Assembly (NCBI GenBank): GCA_031422335.1
Contig: JANOQW010000007.1
Coordinates: 4,344 to 68,343, forward strand
Source: Methylotenera_A sp031422335
GTDB lineage: Bacteria; Pseudomonadota; Gammaproteobacteria; Burkholderiales; Methylophilaceae
Length of the DNA stretch: 64,000 nucleotides
Direction: 5' to 3'
Under the pieces are notes generated by a model. It made no database searches. It was not told the DNA's origin and saw only the letters and a list, made by a program, of their open reading frames with translations. The translations under genes were made by a program, and so were the position numbers. Numbering within the stretch: position 1 is the stretch's first letter; every line of letters starts with the position of its first letter. Shown piece by piece: positions 27,257 to 34,951 of this stretch.

Positions 27257-28129
27257 TTAGCTTTTGAAATATAACCAAGGAAAGCTTTTACGATGTAGCA
27301 AGCGGAAAAGCTGATCTATCGCTAAGCCAATTAAGCCAATTAAAATAATGCCAGCAAATATTTTGTCGGTTTGCATAAAGCGTTGCGCGCGCAAAATGGA
27401 GTAACCTAAGCCAGAGTTTGCTGCCACCAGTTCTGCTACCACTAGGTAGGTCCAAGCCCAGCCCATGGTCACCCGCAAGGTATCTAACAGTGCTGGTTTA
27501 GCTGATTGAATAATCACCAACGATACAATTTCACTTTTATTAGCGCCCATGGTGTGCGCGGCTTCTATCTGATTCATAGGCACACGTCGAATATCCTCTG
27601 CCACCATCAATACCATTTGAAAAAAAGTGCCGATAAAAATAATGGCAATTTTAGAACTCTCTTCAATCCCCACCCACAACATTACTAATGGAATAAACGC
27701 CACCGCAGGCATGTAGCGAATAAAATCCATTAGTGGTTCAAACATGGCTTTCATGGGCTGATAAGTGCCTATTAACACACCCAATGGAATGGCCAAGATG
27801 GCAGATAATGCAAAGCCAGCAAACACACGATAAGTACTTATCCAAATATCGCCCATGAGTGATTCATCTTTAAACCATGCCAATGTACGAGACAGCACAT
27901 CGAGCGGACCAGGCATGAATACTTTCTCTACCCAACCGCTCACAGAAAGTAGCCACCAAGCAGTGATAGACAAAACAAATCCCGCCAAAGCCAACAACCA
28001 ATAAGCTTGGTGACTTAAGCTGCCACGAATCACCCAAAGGCTTTGCCAGTTAGCTTTTAGTGTAGAAAAGATAGATTGTATTGAACGCAAATCAGCACCA
28101 AAGTAAAATAAAAATCGAGAAGGCGGCAT
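27257..28129 (-). CDS. ABC transporter permease of the guanidine operon
   Basis: 290 residues, about six transmembrane helices, BPD_transp_1 type (SsuC/TauC/NrtB relatives). The EAA-like loop IEAAHTMGANKSEIVSLVIIQSAKPALLDTLR contacts the ATPase. The C-terminus ends IILIGLIGLAIDQLFRLLHRKSFPW. It is the first gene after the guanidine-I riboswitch: the ATG at 28129 is 11 nt after the aptamer's terminal GGAGGA, so the riboswitch end may also supply the ribosome-binding site. Confidence 0.9.
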   Translation of the reverse strand: MPPSRFLFYFGADLRSIQSIFSTLKANWQSLWVIRGSLSHQAYWLLALAGFVLSITAWWLLSVSGWVEKVFMPGPLDVLSRTLAWFKDESLMGDIWISTYRVFAGFALSAILAIPLGVLIGTYQPMKAMFEPLMDFIRYMPAVAFIPLVMLWVGIEESSKIAIIFIGTFFQMVLMVAEDIRRVPMNQIEAAHTMGANKSEIVSLVIIQSAKPALLDTLRVTMGWAWTYLVVAELVAANSGLGYSILRAQRFMQTDKIFAGIILIGLIGLAIDQLFRLLHRKSFPWLYFKS

Positions 28130-28140
28130 TAAAAAACGCT

Positions 28141-28236
28141 TCCTCCCGGGCTTTTATCCCTCCGTGTAGCCGATTGCAAGTGGCCGACAACTCTTGGACC
28201 AGACATTTGTTATAAACAAATCGGAACCCTAGTTAC
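28141..28236 (-). promoter_or_regulatory. Guanidine-I riboswitch (ykkC class)
   Basis: Read on the minus strand, the hallmark words of the ykkC/guanidine-I aptamer occur in order: CTAGGGTTCCG (28232-28222), a hairpin ATTTGTT/AACAAAT, TCTGGTCCAAGAGTTG, then CTACACGGAGGGATAAAAG and CCCGGGAGGA near the end. An ACGTTTTTT-like U-run (GCGTTTTTT) lies between the aptamer and the start codon. The class is an ON switch for guanidine. It precedes the transporter-carboxylase operon, which fixes the operon's substrate as guanidine. Confidence 0.95.
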
Positions 28237-28295
28237 CTTTTTTGAAACTGTAGCGGCTAATAATTAAATAACCGCTTTCTCGTTATATTTACACC

Positions 28296-28312
28296 AGCAA
28301 ACAGTATGCCAA
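28296..28312 (-). promoter_or_regulatory. Sigma-54 (-24/-12) promoter of the guanidine operon
   Basis: Minus strand TTGGCATACTGTTTGCT: GG and GC are separated by exactly 10 nt, matching TTGGCAC-N5-TTGCW at all key positions. Predicted start is about 28285, about 50 nt upstream of the riboswitch aptamer. Confidence 0.8.
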
Positions 28313-28395
28313 TATTCTATATATTAAATTTAACATATAAATCATGTAGTTAAATAAAATATTCTTAGCAAATAACTATTGCTGGCAGATTAAAT

Positions 28396-28410
28396 GCACT
28401 ATATAAGTGC
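28396..28410. promoter_or_regulatory. NtrC-type enhancer site
   Basis: GCACTATATAAGTGC matches the NtrC dyad GCACY-N5-RGTGC without mismatch. Its centre is about 105 bp upstream of the sigma-54 -12 element. The rest of the 28237-28515 gap is AT-rich and shows no gene. Confidence 0.75.
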
Positions 28411-28515
28411 GCTGATTTTAGGATATGCACAGTTTTGAAGATGGATCTTGCGTTTGAATTGACAGCTGAGCGCGGCTAATTTGTGTGTTGAAGGCTATTT
28501 TTATATTGTTTTTTC

Positions 28516-29697
28516 TTACTTAACACACTGATTAAGCGCAACTTCCGCCTGCGTGCATTTGGTTTCAGCACCATTTGATACGCTGTCTTTAAATGTCTGC
28601 CAGCCAGATTTTTCTTTTGCTGTTTCTTTTTTAGTTTCTTTAGTTACTTGTTTAGTGGTTTCTTTTTCAGTGTTAGCCTCTGGCTCCTTACTGGCAGAGG
28701 CTTTTTCTTCAGCAGGTTTCTCTGAAGTTGCTTTGGCTGAATCGGCAATCGTTTTTACCTGAACCGGCTTTTGCTGACTAGATTTTTGCTGGCTTGGCTT
28801 TTGTGCTGTCGTTGTTTTAGTAATTTTGTCTTTCTCTGTTTTATTTGCAACAGCTTCAGTCTCAACCACAGGCTTGGTCTCAATAATGGTTTCTTCTGTA
28901 ATTGGCGCAGTTGATTCTGCGATAGCTGCATCAGCGGCTGGCTCTGCTGCCTGCTCTATTGAAGGTGTTGGCACAGGCTGAATTTGCGCAGGCTGAACAA
29001 TGGTAATGGTCGGCTCAACAGGCGTCACCACCACTTTCGCCAGCATAGAAAGCGCCGCAAGCGTTAACACGCCTAAACCAACATAGGTCCAATTGAGGCC
29101 ACTGGCAATGGATGGCGCAGCAACTATGCCATCCGCAGCAATTGCAGATTCTTCGGCTGCGCTTTCCTTTAGCAAACGCACTGCATACACATCATGCTCG
29201 TGCGCGTGCATTTCATATTTTTCAAACATTTGCGCGATTTCTTGCGTCAGTTTAGATGCCATCTCAAAATACACGTTTGAGACTAAAATTTGATTCGGAT
29301 TTGCAAAGCGCATAATGCGCTGCGCTTCGTCTATGCCCTCGCCCACAATATGCTCATTAACGGTGCGCACTGCGCCTAAATGAACACCAAATTGTACGTA
29401 CAATGGCGTAGCATTGTGTTGATTATGTTTTAAAATCTCGTCTCGAATAGTAATCGAGATAAATAGCGCGTCTTCCAATGCATCTTCTGGCGCGCCTTTA
29501 CAGGCAATGACAGCACCACCAGCGGTATCAATAATGTTGCGATCGGCTTGCGGAATATCCAGCACTGCATTCTCAATAAACGCATTAAATAGCCGTTTAA
29601 TCTCCAGCTTCTCAGCACCGGTTTTTTTAGCATAATCAATTAAATCTAGTGCAACGATGCTGCAAATCGACGTTTTATTCGTGAGTTCATTCATCAT
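28516..29697 (-). CDS. Membrane protein with degenerate class III cyclase domain
   Basis: 393 residues. The N-terminal about 180 residues resemble an adenylate/guanylate cyclase catalytic domain (IVALDLIDYAKKTG ... VQFGVHLGAV ... GEGIDEAQRIMRFANPNQILVS). One expected metal Asp is present (Asp18), but the GDG-type loop reads DTAGGAVIAC, so the second metal Asp seems lost and activity is doubtful. Then come one transmembrane helix (WTYVGLGVLTLAALSMLAKV, about 205-225), a long Pro/Thr/Lys/Glu-rich segment, and a C-terminal Cys-containing end. Possibly a sensory or scaffold protein. Confidence 0.75.
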   Translation of the reverse strand: MMNELTNKTSICSIVALDLIDYAKKTGAEKLEIKRLFNAFIENAVLDIPQADRNIIDTAGGAVIACKGAPEDALEDALFISITIRDEILKHNQHNATPLYVQFGVHLGAVRTVNEHIVGEGIDEAQRIMRFANPNQILVSNVYFEMASKLTQEIAQMFEKYEMHAHEHDVYAVRLLKESAAEESAIAADGIVAAPSIASGLNWTYVGLGVLTLAALSMLAKVVVTPVEPTITIVQPAQIQPVPTPSIEQAAEPAADAAIAESTAPITEETIIETKPVVETEAVANKTEKDKITKTTTAQKPSQQKSSQQKPVQVKTIADSAKATSEKPAEEKASASKEPEANTEKETTKQVTKETKKETAKEKSGWQTFKDSVSNGAETKCTQAEVALNQCVK

Positions 29698-29779
29698 ATT
29701 GGTTCTTGTTCAGCTGTTAGATTGCTATCTTAATCACAAAAACTTAATATTTCAATGATTTAAAAGGATACAAAAAATG

Positions 29780-29836
29780 ATGCTCTGCAGGCCGCATGGA
29801 TATTGCCGCCCAGAGCATCTGTTTAAATGTTAAAAC
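29780..29836 (+). repeat. REP-like repeat, copy B (core inverted)
   Basis: Arms GATGCTCTG and CAGAGCATC form a perfect 9-bp inverted repeat. The interior GGCCGCATGGATATTGCCG is the reverse complement of the interior of copies A, C and D. A T-rich tail TGTTTAAATGTTAAAAC follows. It sits between two minus-strand genes, just past the stop at 29854. Confidence 0.75.
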
Positions 29837-29853
29837 AAAACTAGGGCATTGTT

Positions 29854-30165
29854 TTAACTACGTTTAACAAACAATTCCCAGCGATACTTTGCCCAATAAT
29901 AGGCATCCATGATGGACAGTGCATAAATAAAGATACCCCCTGCCAGCTTGCCCACCATGGAGATATGCGGCTGCGCTAGGTTGAAGGTAATCAAACCTAA
30001 AATGATCATAAAACTGAGCATGACCAAGCCTTTAAGTGGCGTGTTATTCACCACCTGCCCCATGCCTGGCAATAAAATGGCGATGAGCAGCACCCACTTG
30101 GGTGATAGCGGTGCTTTTACTGCTGCCGCTTTTTCTTCTGTAGTCTTAACTTGTTTATTTTTCAT
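29854..30165 (-). CDS. Small membrane protein
   Basis: 103 residues. A lysine-rich N-terminal tail is followed by three hydrophobic segments (WVLLIAILLPGMGQVV, LKGLVMLSFMIILGLITFNLA, LAGGIFIYALSIMDAYYWAKY). The PGMGQ turn and the DAYYWA end recall small TM2/DUF5683-like proteins of unknown function. It follows a hypothetical gene by 20 bp on the same strand and probably belongs to the permease cluster. No enzymatic motif. Confidence 0.65.
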   Translation of the reverse strand: MKNKQVKTTEEKAAAVKAPLSPKWVLLIAILLPGMGQVVNNTPLKGLVMLSFMIILGLITFNLAQPHISMVGKLAGGIFIYALSIMDAYYWAKYRWELFVKRS

Positions 30166-30185
30166 GGTCTGTTTTTCTGAAAGTT

Positions 30186-30842
30186 TTATACTGCTTGTTC
30201 AAGTATTTGGCGAACAGCGATGGCTTGATTGAGCAATGCCTCGACCACTTGTTTACTCATCGGCGTGTCGTTGTAAACAGCGTTACGCATAATTAAATAT
30301 TCGCCCCTATCTGCTTGTTTGGCCATGTAGGTGAGCCGCACAAAATCTGGTGTAATTAGCAATTCTTTCATTTTTTCATCGGCAAATAGTATGGGCACAT
30401 GCTGCTCCAGCAGGCGCATATCTATTGGCTGGTGGAAGTACTTAATAATGGCATGTTGCGGCCAATTAGGCGGAATAGTTAAGTTGCCATCCCATTGCCA
30501 AGAGGGGCTGTAAAACTCGTTATTGGCTGGCCGCACAATCAAATCCAAGCTGCCAATTATCGGTTTGTTTGCGGCAACTTTTACCAACAACCACAATGGC
30601 GGAAGCTTGCGCCAAGCAATGGTGTCTTCAACAACGCTTAGCGCAACTTGATAACCTGCATACTGGCCTTGCAATACTGGTAGGTTGGCTTTATCAGTGC
30701 TGGTCTGCGCTTGTTGCAGCAATGCTTTACAATCATCAAACACCGTATTTCTTGCGACTAGTTTGCGGTTAGCATCGCGCTGGTATTTGCCAAACATGGC
30801 GTATACCAGCGCAGCTAATATTGCAAAACCTATTACATGCAT
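30186..30842 (-). CDS. Hypothetical protein with N-terminal membrane anchor
   Basis: 218 residues. One N-terminal hydrophobic helix (MHVIGFAILAALVYAMFGKY) precedes a soluble domain with many aromatic residues (WRKLPPLWLLVKVAANKPIIG, SWQWDGNLTIPPNWPQHAIIKYF). No recognised family. It lies 34 bp after the permease gene and 20 bp before the next small membrane protein, consistent with one transcript. Confidence 0.6.
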   Translation of the reverse strand: MHVIGFAILAALVYAMFGKYQRDANRKLVARNTVFDDCKALLQQAQTSTDKANLPVLQGQYAGYQVALSVVEDTIAWRKLPPLWLLVKVAANKPIIGSLDLIVRPANNEFYSPSWQWDGNLTIPPNWPQHAIIKYFHQPIDMRLLEQHVPILFADEKMKELLITPDFVRLTYMAKQADRGEYLIMRNAVYNDTPMSKQVVEALLNQAIAVRQILEQAV

Positions 30843-30876
30843 TTTAAAACGTTACTTCAATATTAACGTCAGCAAA

Positions 30877-32268
30877 TCAATAGCCTTTGGGTCGCGGCCA
30901 AGGCATCGAGAATTGATCGGCACGTTTTACATATTTGTAACGACGTAACACAAACCAAATAGAGGCCAAGATATAAAACGCCATAATCGACAGCAGCGTT
31001 GCGCCATAACCCAAGAAAGTTGCAAAGTACGTTGCGCAACACAAAATAAGCAAAGTAATGGCTGGCAGCGGATGGAACGGATGAACGTAGCCACGGTGAA
31101 TGCTGCCGAGTGGCCACATTTTTCTAAATTTGATCATATTAAACGACATAAAGGTGTAACCCAGCAAGCCTGACAAAATTGAGAAAGTAATCACTTGATC
31201 TAACAAACCCGTAAACGCAAACGAGATAGCAATGGGCACCAAAAAAATAATACTGCGATATGGCGTGCGGTATTTAGGGTGAATAGCGCCAAAAAACACT
31301 GGCATGTAACGATCGCGCCCAAGCGAGAACCAAGCGCGTGAAGCATCGTTAATACAACCATTGGCAGATGCAATCGCCGCAAAAGCGGTGGCAATAAACA
31401 ACATGAGCTGAAGTTTAGAGCTACCCAGCAAAGTCGCTGCATCATACATAGGCGTCACCGCTTGGCCTAAATACTGCCAAGGCATTAAACCGCTGGCCAC
31501 ATACCAAGTAATGGTGGCTGCCACTAGCAAAGTCAACATGCCGCCTAACGTGCCGAGCGGAATAGCGCGACCTGCTGAGCGTACCTCTTCTGCTGCTTGG
31601 CAGGTACCTTCAATACCCAAGTAATACCACATACCAAACTGTAAAGATGCAATCACGCCTATCCAGCCATATGGCAAATCAGTGAGCAAACCTTGATGTT
31701 GCAAGATTGCCCCTTGATTTAATGGATCAACCGCAAAAAACAACACCACCAAAGCCATAAATGCCAAGAAAGTAATGACTAGATTAATGGTAAGCGCCAT
31801 AAACACACCGCGGTAATTTAGCCAGGCTAAAACTGCCACTGTCAGAACCACAAACGGCTTGGGGTCTAAATCAGCAAAGCCCATGACGGCCGCACCAGAC
31901 TTCATTAAATCGCCCACCACCAGCGCATCTGCCGCACAAAGCATGGTGTAAGCCATCACCAAGTAAAGCCCCACATTAAACGCCATCAGCGGCCCAATAA
32001 TATGCTTGGCTTGCGTGTATTGCCCACCCGCTGCTGCCACGGTGGAGGTCACTTCAGAATCGATCATCGCCACACAGGTATAAAGCAGGCCAATGACCCA
32101 GCAAGCAATCAGTGAAGCATAAGCGCCGCCTTTGCCCACCGTGAAGTTCCAACCCATAAACTCTCCCACCAACACAATACCCACGCCCAGTGCCCAAATA
32201 TGAAACGGGTTAAGCACTTTTAGCATGGATATGCGTTTACCACTATTTACTGCTGTATCGGTAGCCAT
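30877..32268 (-). CDS. APC-superfamily permease, ethanolamine-permease type
   Basis: 463 residues, about 12 transmembrane helices. Features of the ethanolamine transporter (EAT) branch: ALGVGIVLVGEFMGWNFTVGKGG at helix 1, QFGMWYYLGIEGTCQAAEEVRSAGRAIPLG in the middle, and SLGRDRYMPVFFGAIHPKYRTPYRSI. Being next to the N-methylglutamate pathway genes, it is a candidate methylamine (small amine) importer; that substrate is inference. Its ATG overlaps the stop of the upstream 59-residue gene (TAATG). Confidence 0.88.
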   Translation of the reverse strand: MATDTAVNSGKRISMLKVLNPFHIWALGVGIVLVGEFMGWNFTVGKGGAYASLIACWVIGLLYTCVAMIDSEVTSTVAAAGGQYTQAKHIIGPLMAFNVGLYLVMAYTMLCAADALVVGDLMKSGAAVMGFADLDPKPFVVLTVAVLAWLNYRGVFMALTINLVITFLAFMALVVLFFAVDPLNQGAILQHQGLLTDLPYGWIGVIASLQFGMWYYLGIEGTCQAAEEVRSAGRAIPLGTLGGMLTLLVAATITWYVASGLMPWQYLGQAVTPMYDAATLLGSSKLQLMLFIATAFAAIASANGCINDASRAWFSLGRDRYMPVFFGAIHPKYRTPYRSIIFLVPIAISFAFTGLLDQVITFSILSGLLGYTFMSFNMIKFRKMWPLGSIHRGYVHPFHPLPAITLLILCCATYFATFLGYGATLLSIMAFYILASIWFVLRRYKYVKRADQFSMPWPRPKGY

Positions 32269-32447
32269 TATCGTTGCCCTCCATCTAAATCAACGCCGTG
32301 CACAATATCATCTTCGCCTTCGCGCGAACTCATTAAATATTCTTCATCGTATTGCGAAGATACCATTAACGCATCTACCACCATCCATGCCAGCAAAACG
32401 GCCGATAAGCCCCATGCTGCGTACACTAAAGCATTCCATAATCCCAT
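32268..32447 (-). CDS. 59-residue single-pass membrane protein
   Basis: ATG at 32447 with an AGGGAG ribosome-binding site 7 nt upstream; the stop TAA shares a base with the permease ATG (TAATG). The peptide begins MGLWNALVYAAWGLSAVL, one transmembrane helix, followed by an acidic tail (QYDEEYLMSSREGEDD). The overlap and RBS argue for a real gene coupled to the permease, perhaps an accessory subunit. No known family recognised. Confidence 0.75.
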   Translation of the reverse strand: MGLWNALVYAAWGLSAVLLAWMVVDALMVSSQYDEEYLMSSREGEDDIVHGVDLDGGQR

Positions 32448-32506
32448 GATGTTTCTCCCTAAATGTGAGAACTGTTAAAATTCCCAATTAGTTGCTTAAT
32501 AAATGA

Positions 32507-32899
32507 TTAATCGAATTTTTCCGCAATCACTTCGCGATACTGTTTGTCTGACACTTTAAGTACCAAAGCAAAATAGCCAACCACCACAATGATGGTAATT
32601 ATCAGCATCATTGGGTCTATGGTGTAATCAAAACGGTTGTTAATGATAGTAGCGGCCGTTTCTGGCGTGTGCCCCAGTTTTATCCATTGCGCTTGCATCA
32701 CTTCATTTTGCTCTAGTGATTCCCAAGTGGCAGCTGGCGCTACTTCGGCAGTGGCAACGGCTTCAGCTGGTGCTGGTGCTGGTGCTTCTTTCATTAGTAA
32801 AGGCAGCATCAAGCTGGCATATACCAACACTAATACCAATATCGTATCAAACATCTGGCCCATTAAACCCTGCTTGGGTGGCGTGTAATTTTGTTTCAT
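32507..32899 (-). CDS. Two-helix membrane protein of the permease cluster
   Basis: 130 residues. First helix MFDTILVLVLVYASLMLPLLM, then an Ala/Pro/Glu-rich periplasmic-looking stretch (APAPAPAEAVATAEVAPAA) and a loop rich in polar residues, then a second helix MMLIITIIVVVGYFALVLKV and a charged tail. It overlaps the upstream 101-residue gene by one base (start at 32899) and precedes the 59-residue gene. Unknown function; context suggests an accessory part of the amine permease system. Confidence 0.65.
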   Translation of the reverse strand: MKQNYTPPKQGLMGQMFDTILVLVLVYASLMLPLLMKEAPAPAPAEAVATAEVAPAATWESLEQNEVMQAQWIKLGHTPETAATIINNRFDYTIDPMMLIITIIVVVGYFALVLKVSDKQYREVIAEKFD

Positions 32900-33204
32900 T
32901 ACGCTCTCCTATTCTGTTGTTTGGCTGCTAGATTCGCGTCCAAATGTTGAATATCTAAGCCATAGATATAATCTTTATCTTCTTTAAGATGCTTGGTCAT
33001 AGCGTAAACGGAGGCGGTATTGAAAACTAACAGAACAAAACTAGAGACATAGAGTGCAAGCCGAATATTTTGGTCTTGGACTATATTTAAGATGGCAAAC
33101 AGCACAAACAATATCGTGGCCCACAACAACGCTACATCAAACCATGCCAGCCAACAATCACGCTGATACATGTCATCCATGCGTTTTTTTATATCATTAC
33201 TCAT
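32899..33204 (-). CDS. Small two-helix membrane protein
   Basis: 101 residues with helices WFDVALLWATILFVLFAILNIV and IRLALYVSSFVLLVFNTASVYAM, and charged termini (MSNDIKKRMDDMYQRD; QHLDANLAAKQQNRRA). It is first of a run of three tiny membrane genes leading into the permease. RBS AGGAGA lies upstream of the ATG. No recognised domain. Confidence 0.65.
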   Translation of the reverse strand: MSNDIKKRMDDMYQRDCWLAWFDVALLWATILFVLFAILNIVQDQNIRLALYVSSFVLLVFNTASVYAMTKHLKEDKDYIYGLDIQHLDANLAAKQQNRRA

Positions 33205-33400
33205 TACATTCTCCTCATCACTTTTAATAATTTTAATAAACTGCGATGTACGTAATTAGCAAAATAGAGAGTAGTCACCAGAATGGTGAGGAGAGGAGAT
33301 AACGATGTAGGTGCAAACTATTTAACATGCTAACAAGCCCTTTTATTCAGGTAAAACTTGTATCGACAAAAATAGTGAAACAAAACAACTAGAAAAGATG

Positions 33401-33531
33401 AGGAAGCAGTGCGTTTATCAATGGACAATAGTCGCATTACTAAGCAAATGCAAGGGAAGGTATTCATGCATGCTAAATAAAGCAAACCGTTCATACACTG
33501 CTTCCTTTTTAAAGCCCAGCAATTAGCTGGG
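33401..33531. other. 357-bp gene-free gap with long inverted repeat and hairpin
   Basis: The gap 33205-33561 holds no convincing gene. AGGAAGCAGTG (33401-33411) is repeated inverted as CACTGCTTCCT (33496-33506), followed on the plus strand by TTTT. Next is the hairpin CCCAGC-AATTA-GCTGGG (33515-33531), positioned to act as a terminator for mgsC on the minus strand, although its T-run is weak. The inverted repeat could end or frame a small RNA. Confidence 0.45.
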
Positions 33532-33561
33532 AAGATAGCTAAAAAATCAAAACCTATAAAT

Positions 33562-34950
33562 TTAAAATTTGGTGATTCCTGGTATCCAACTAGTTCCTGC
33601 CAACGGCACTTGCGCCATGGCTGAGGCTTCTATGGTTAATGCCACCAAGTCTTCAGGTTCTAAATTATGCAAGTGCGATTTGCCGCAAGCCCGCGCAATC
33701 ACTTGCGCTTCCATGGTCATCACCGCTAAATAATTGGCTAGCCTTTGGCCTGCTTTCACTGGGTCAACACGCTTCATCAGCTCAGGATCTTGCGTGGTAA
33801 TGCCTGCTGGGTCGCGACCTTCGTGCCAATCATCGTAAGCGCCCGCGGTGGTGCCAAGCTTGTTATATTCAGCCTCTAAATGCGGGTCGTTATCGCCTAA
33901 GGCAATTAACGCTGCCGTACCAATCGCTACAGCATCTGCGCCTAAGGCAATCGCTTTGGCCACATCTGCGCCATTTCTAATGCCGCCAGATATAATCAAT
34001 TGCACACTATCTTTACCATTGCGATACACACCCAAATCTTGTAACGCTTTTACTGCAGGGCGAATTGCAGCCAATATAGGCAAACCCACGTGCTCAATAA
34101 ACACTTCTTGCGTAGCAGCGGTACCGCCTTGCATGCCGTCTAGCACTACTACATCGGCGCCTGACTTCACCGCCAGCGCCACATCAAAATAAGGTCGCGT
34201 TGCGCCAATTTTTACGTAGATGGGTTTTTCCCAATCGGTAATTTCACGTAGTTCATTGATTTTAATTTCCAGGTCATCAGGCCCTGTCCAATCAGGGTGG
34301 CGACATGCAGAGCGCTGATCAATCCCCTCTGGCAAGCAGCGCATTTTTGCTACGCGCGCGCTGATTTTTTGGCCTAGCAACATGCCTCCACCACCTGGTT
34401 TTGCGCCCTGTCCAATCACCACTTCAATCGCGTCAGCTTTGCGTAAATCGTCAGGGTTCATGCCATAGCGTGAGGGCAAATATTGGTACACCAAGGTCTG
34501 AGACTGACCGCGTTCTTCGGGTGTCATACCGCCATCGCCCGTGGTGGTGCTGGTACCAGCGAGTGTCGCACCGCGGCCGAGTGCTTCTTTAGCAGGGCCA
34601 GAAAGCGCGCCAAAACTCATGCCGGCAATAGTCACTACCGTTTTTAAATGGATTGGTTTCTTGGCAAAACGTGACCCTAAAACCACATCTGTGCCACATT
34701 TTTCGCGGTAGCCTTCTAGCGGATAACGGCTCACCGATGCGCCCAAAAACAGCAAATCGTCAAAATGTGGTAACTTACGTTTCGCGCCGCCACCGCGAAT
34801 ATCATAAATGCCTGTGGCGGCGGCGCGGCGTATTTCAGACATGGTGTACTCATCAAATGTGGCCGAATAACGTGGCTTAGTTTGTGGTGGCTTATGTTGC
34901 ATTTCTTTATTTTTCACATAAGTATTTTTCACGTCTTTATGGTCATCCAT
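33562..34950 (-). CDS. mgsC: N-methylglutamate synthase subunit C (glutamate-synthase FMN domain)
   Basis: 462 residues from the ATG at 34950, which has AGGAG 8 nt upstream and follows the mgsB stop. The track's longer frame overlaps mgsB and was rejected. FMN/Fe-S TIM-barrel domain of glutamate synthase: GMSFGALSGPAKEALGRGATLAGTSTTTGDGGM, then KIGATRPYFDVALAVKSGADVVVLDGMQGGTAATQ and LIISGGIRNGADVAKAIALGADAVAIG. It forms N-methylglutamate from methylamine and glutamate with MgsA and MgsB. It is last in the pathway string. Confidence 0.92.
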   Translation of the reverse strand: MDDHKDVKNTYVKNKEMQHKPPQTKPRYSATFDEYTMSEIRRAAATGIYDIRGGGAKRKLPHFDDLLFLGASVSRYPLEGYREKCGTDVVLGSRFAKKPIHLKTVVTIAGMSFGALSGPAKEALGRGATLAGTSTTTGDGGMTPEERGQSQTLVYQYLPSRYGMNPDDLRKADAIEVVIGQGAKPGGGGMLLGQKISARVAKMRCLPEGIDQRSACRHPDWTGPDDLEIKINELREITDWEKPIYVKIGATRPYFDVALAVKSGADVVVLDGMQGGTAATQEVFIEHVGLPILAAIRPAVKALQDLGVYRNGKDSVQLIISGGIRNGADVAKAIALGADAVAIGTAALIALGDNDPHLEAEYNKLGTTAGAYDDWHEGRDPAGITTQDPELMKRVDPVKAGQRLANYLAVMTMEAQVIARACGKSHLHNLEPEDLVALTIEASAMAQVPLAGTSWIPGITKF

Positions 34951-34951
34951 T

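Noticed and set aside
28384..28399. Plus-strand CTGGCAGATTAAATGCA resembling a sigma-54 promoter
   Set aside because: It overlaps the NtrC dyad and points at the 3' end of a minus-strand gene, so it has no target.
33285..33305. Strong ribosome-binding site followed by ATG TAG
   Set aside because: It encodes a single codon and no downstream gene on that strand; not a supportable feature.
33422..33480. 19-codon plus-strand frame inside the inverted repeat
   Set aside because: No ribosome-binding site, no recognisable peptide such as PqqA.
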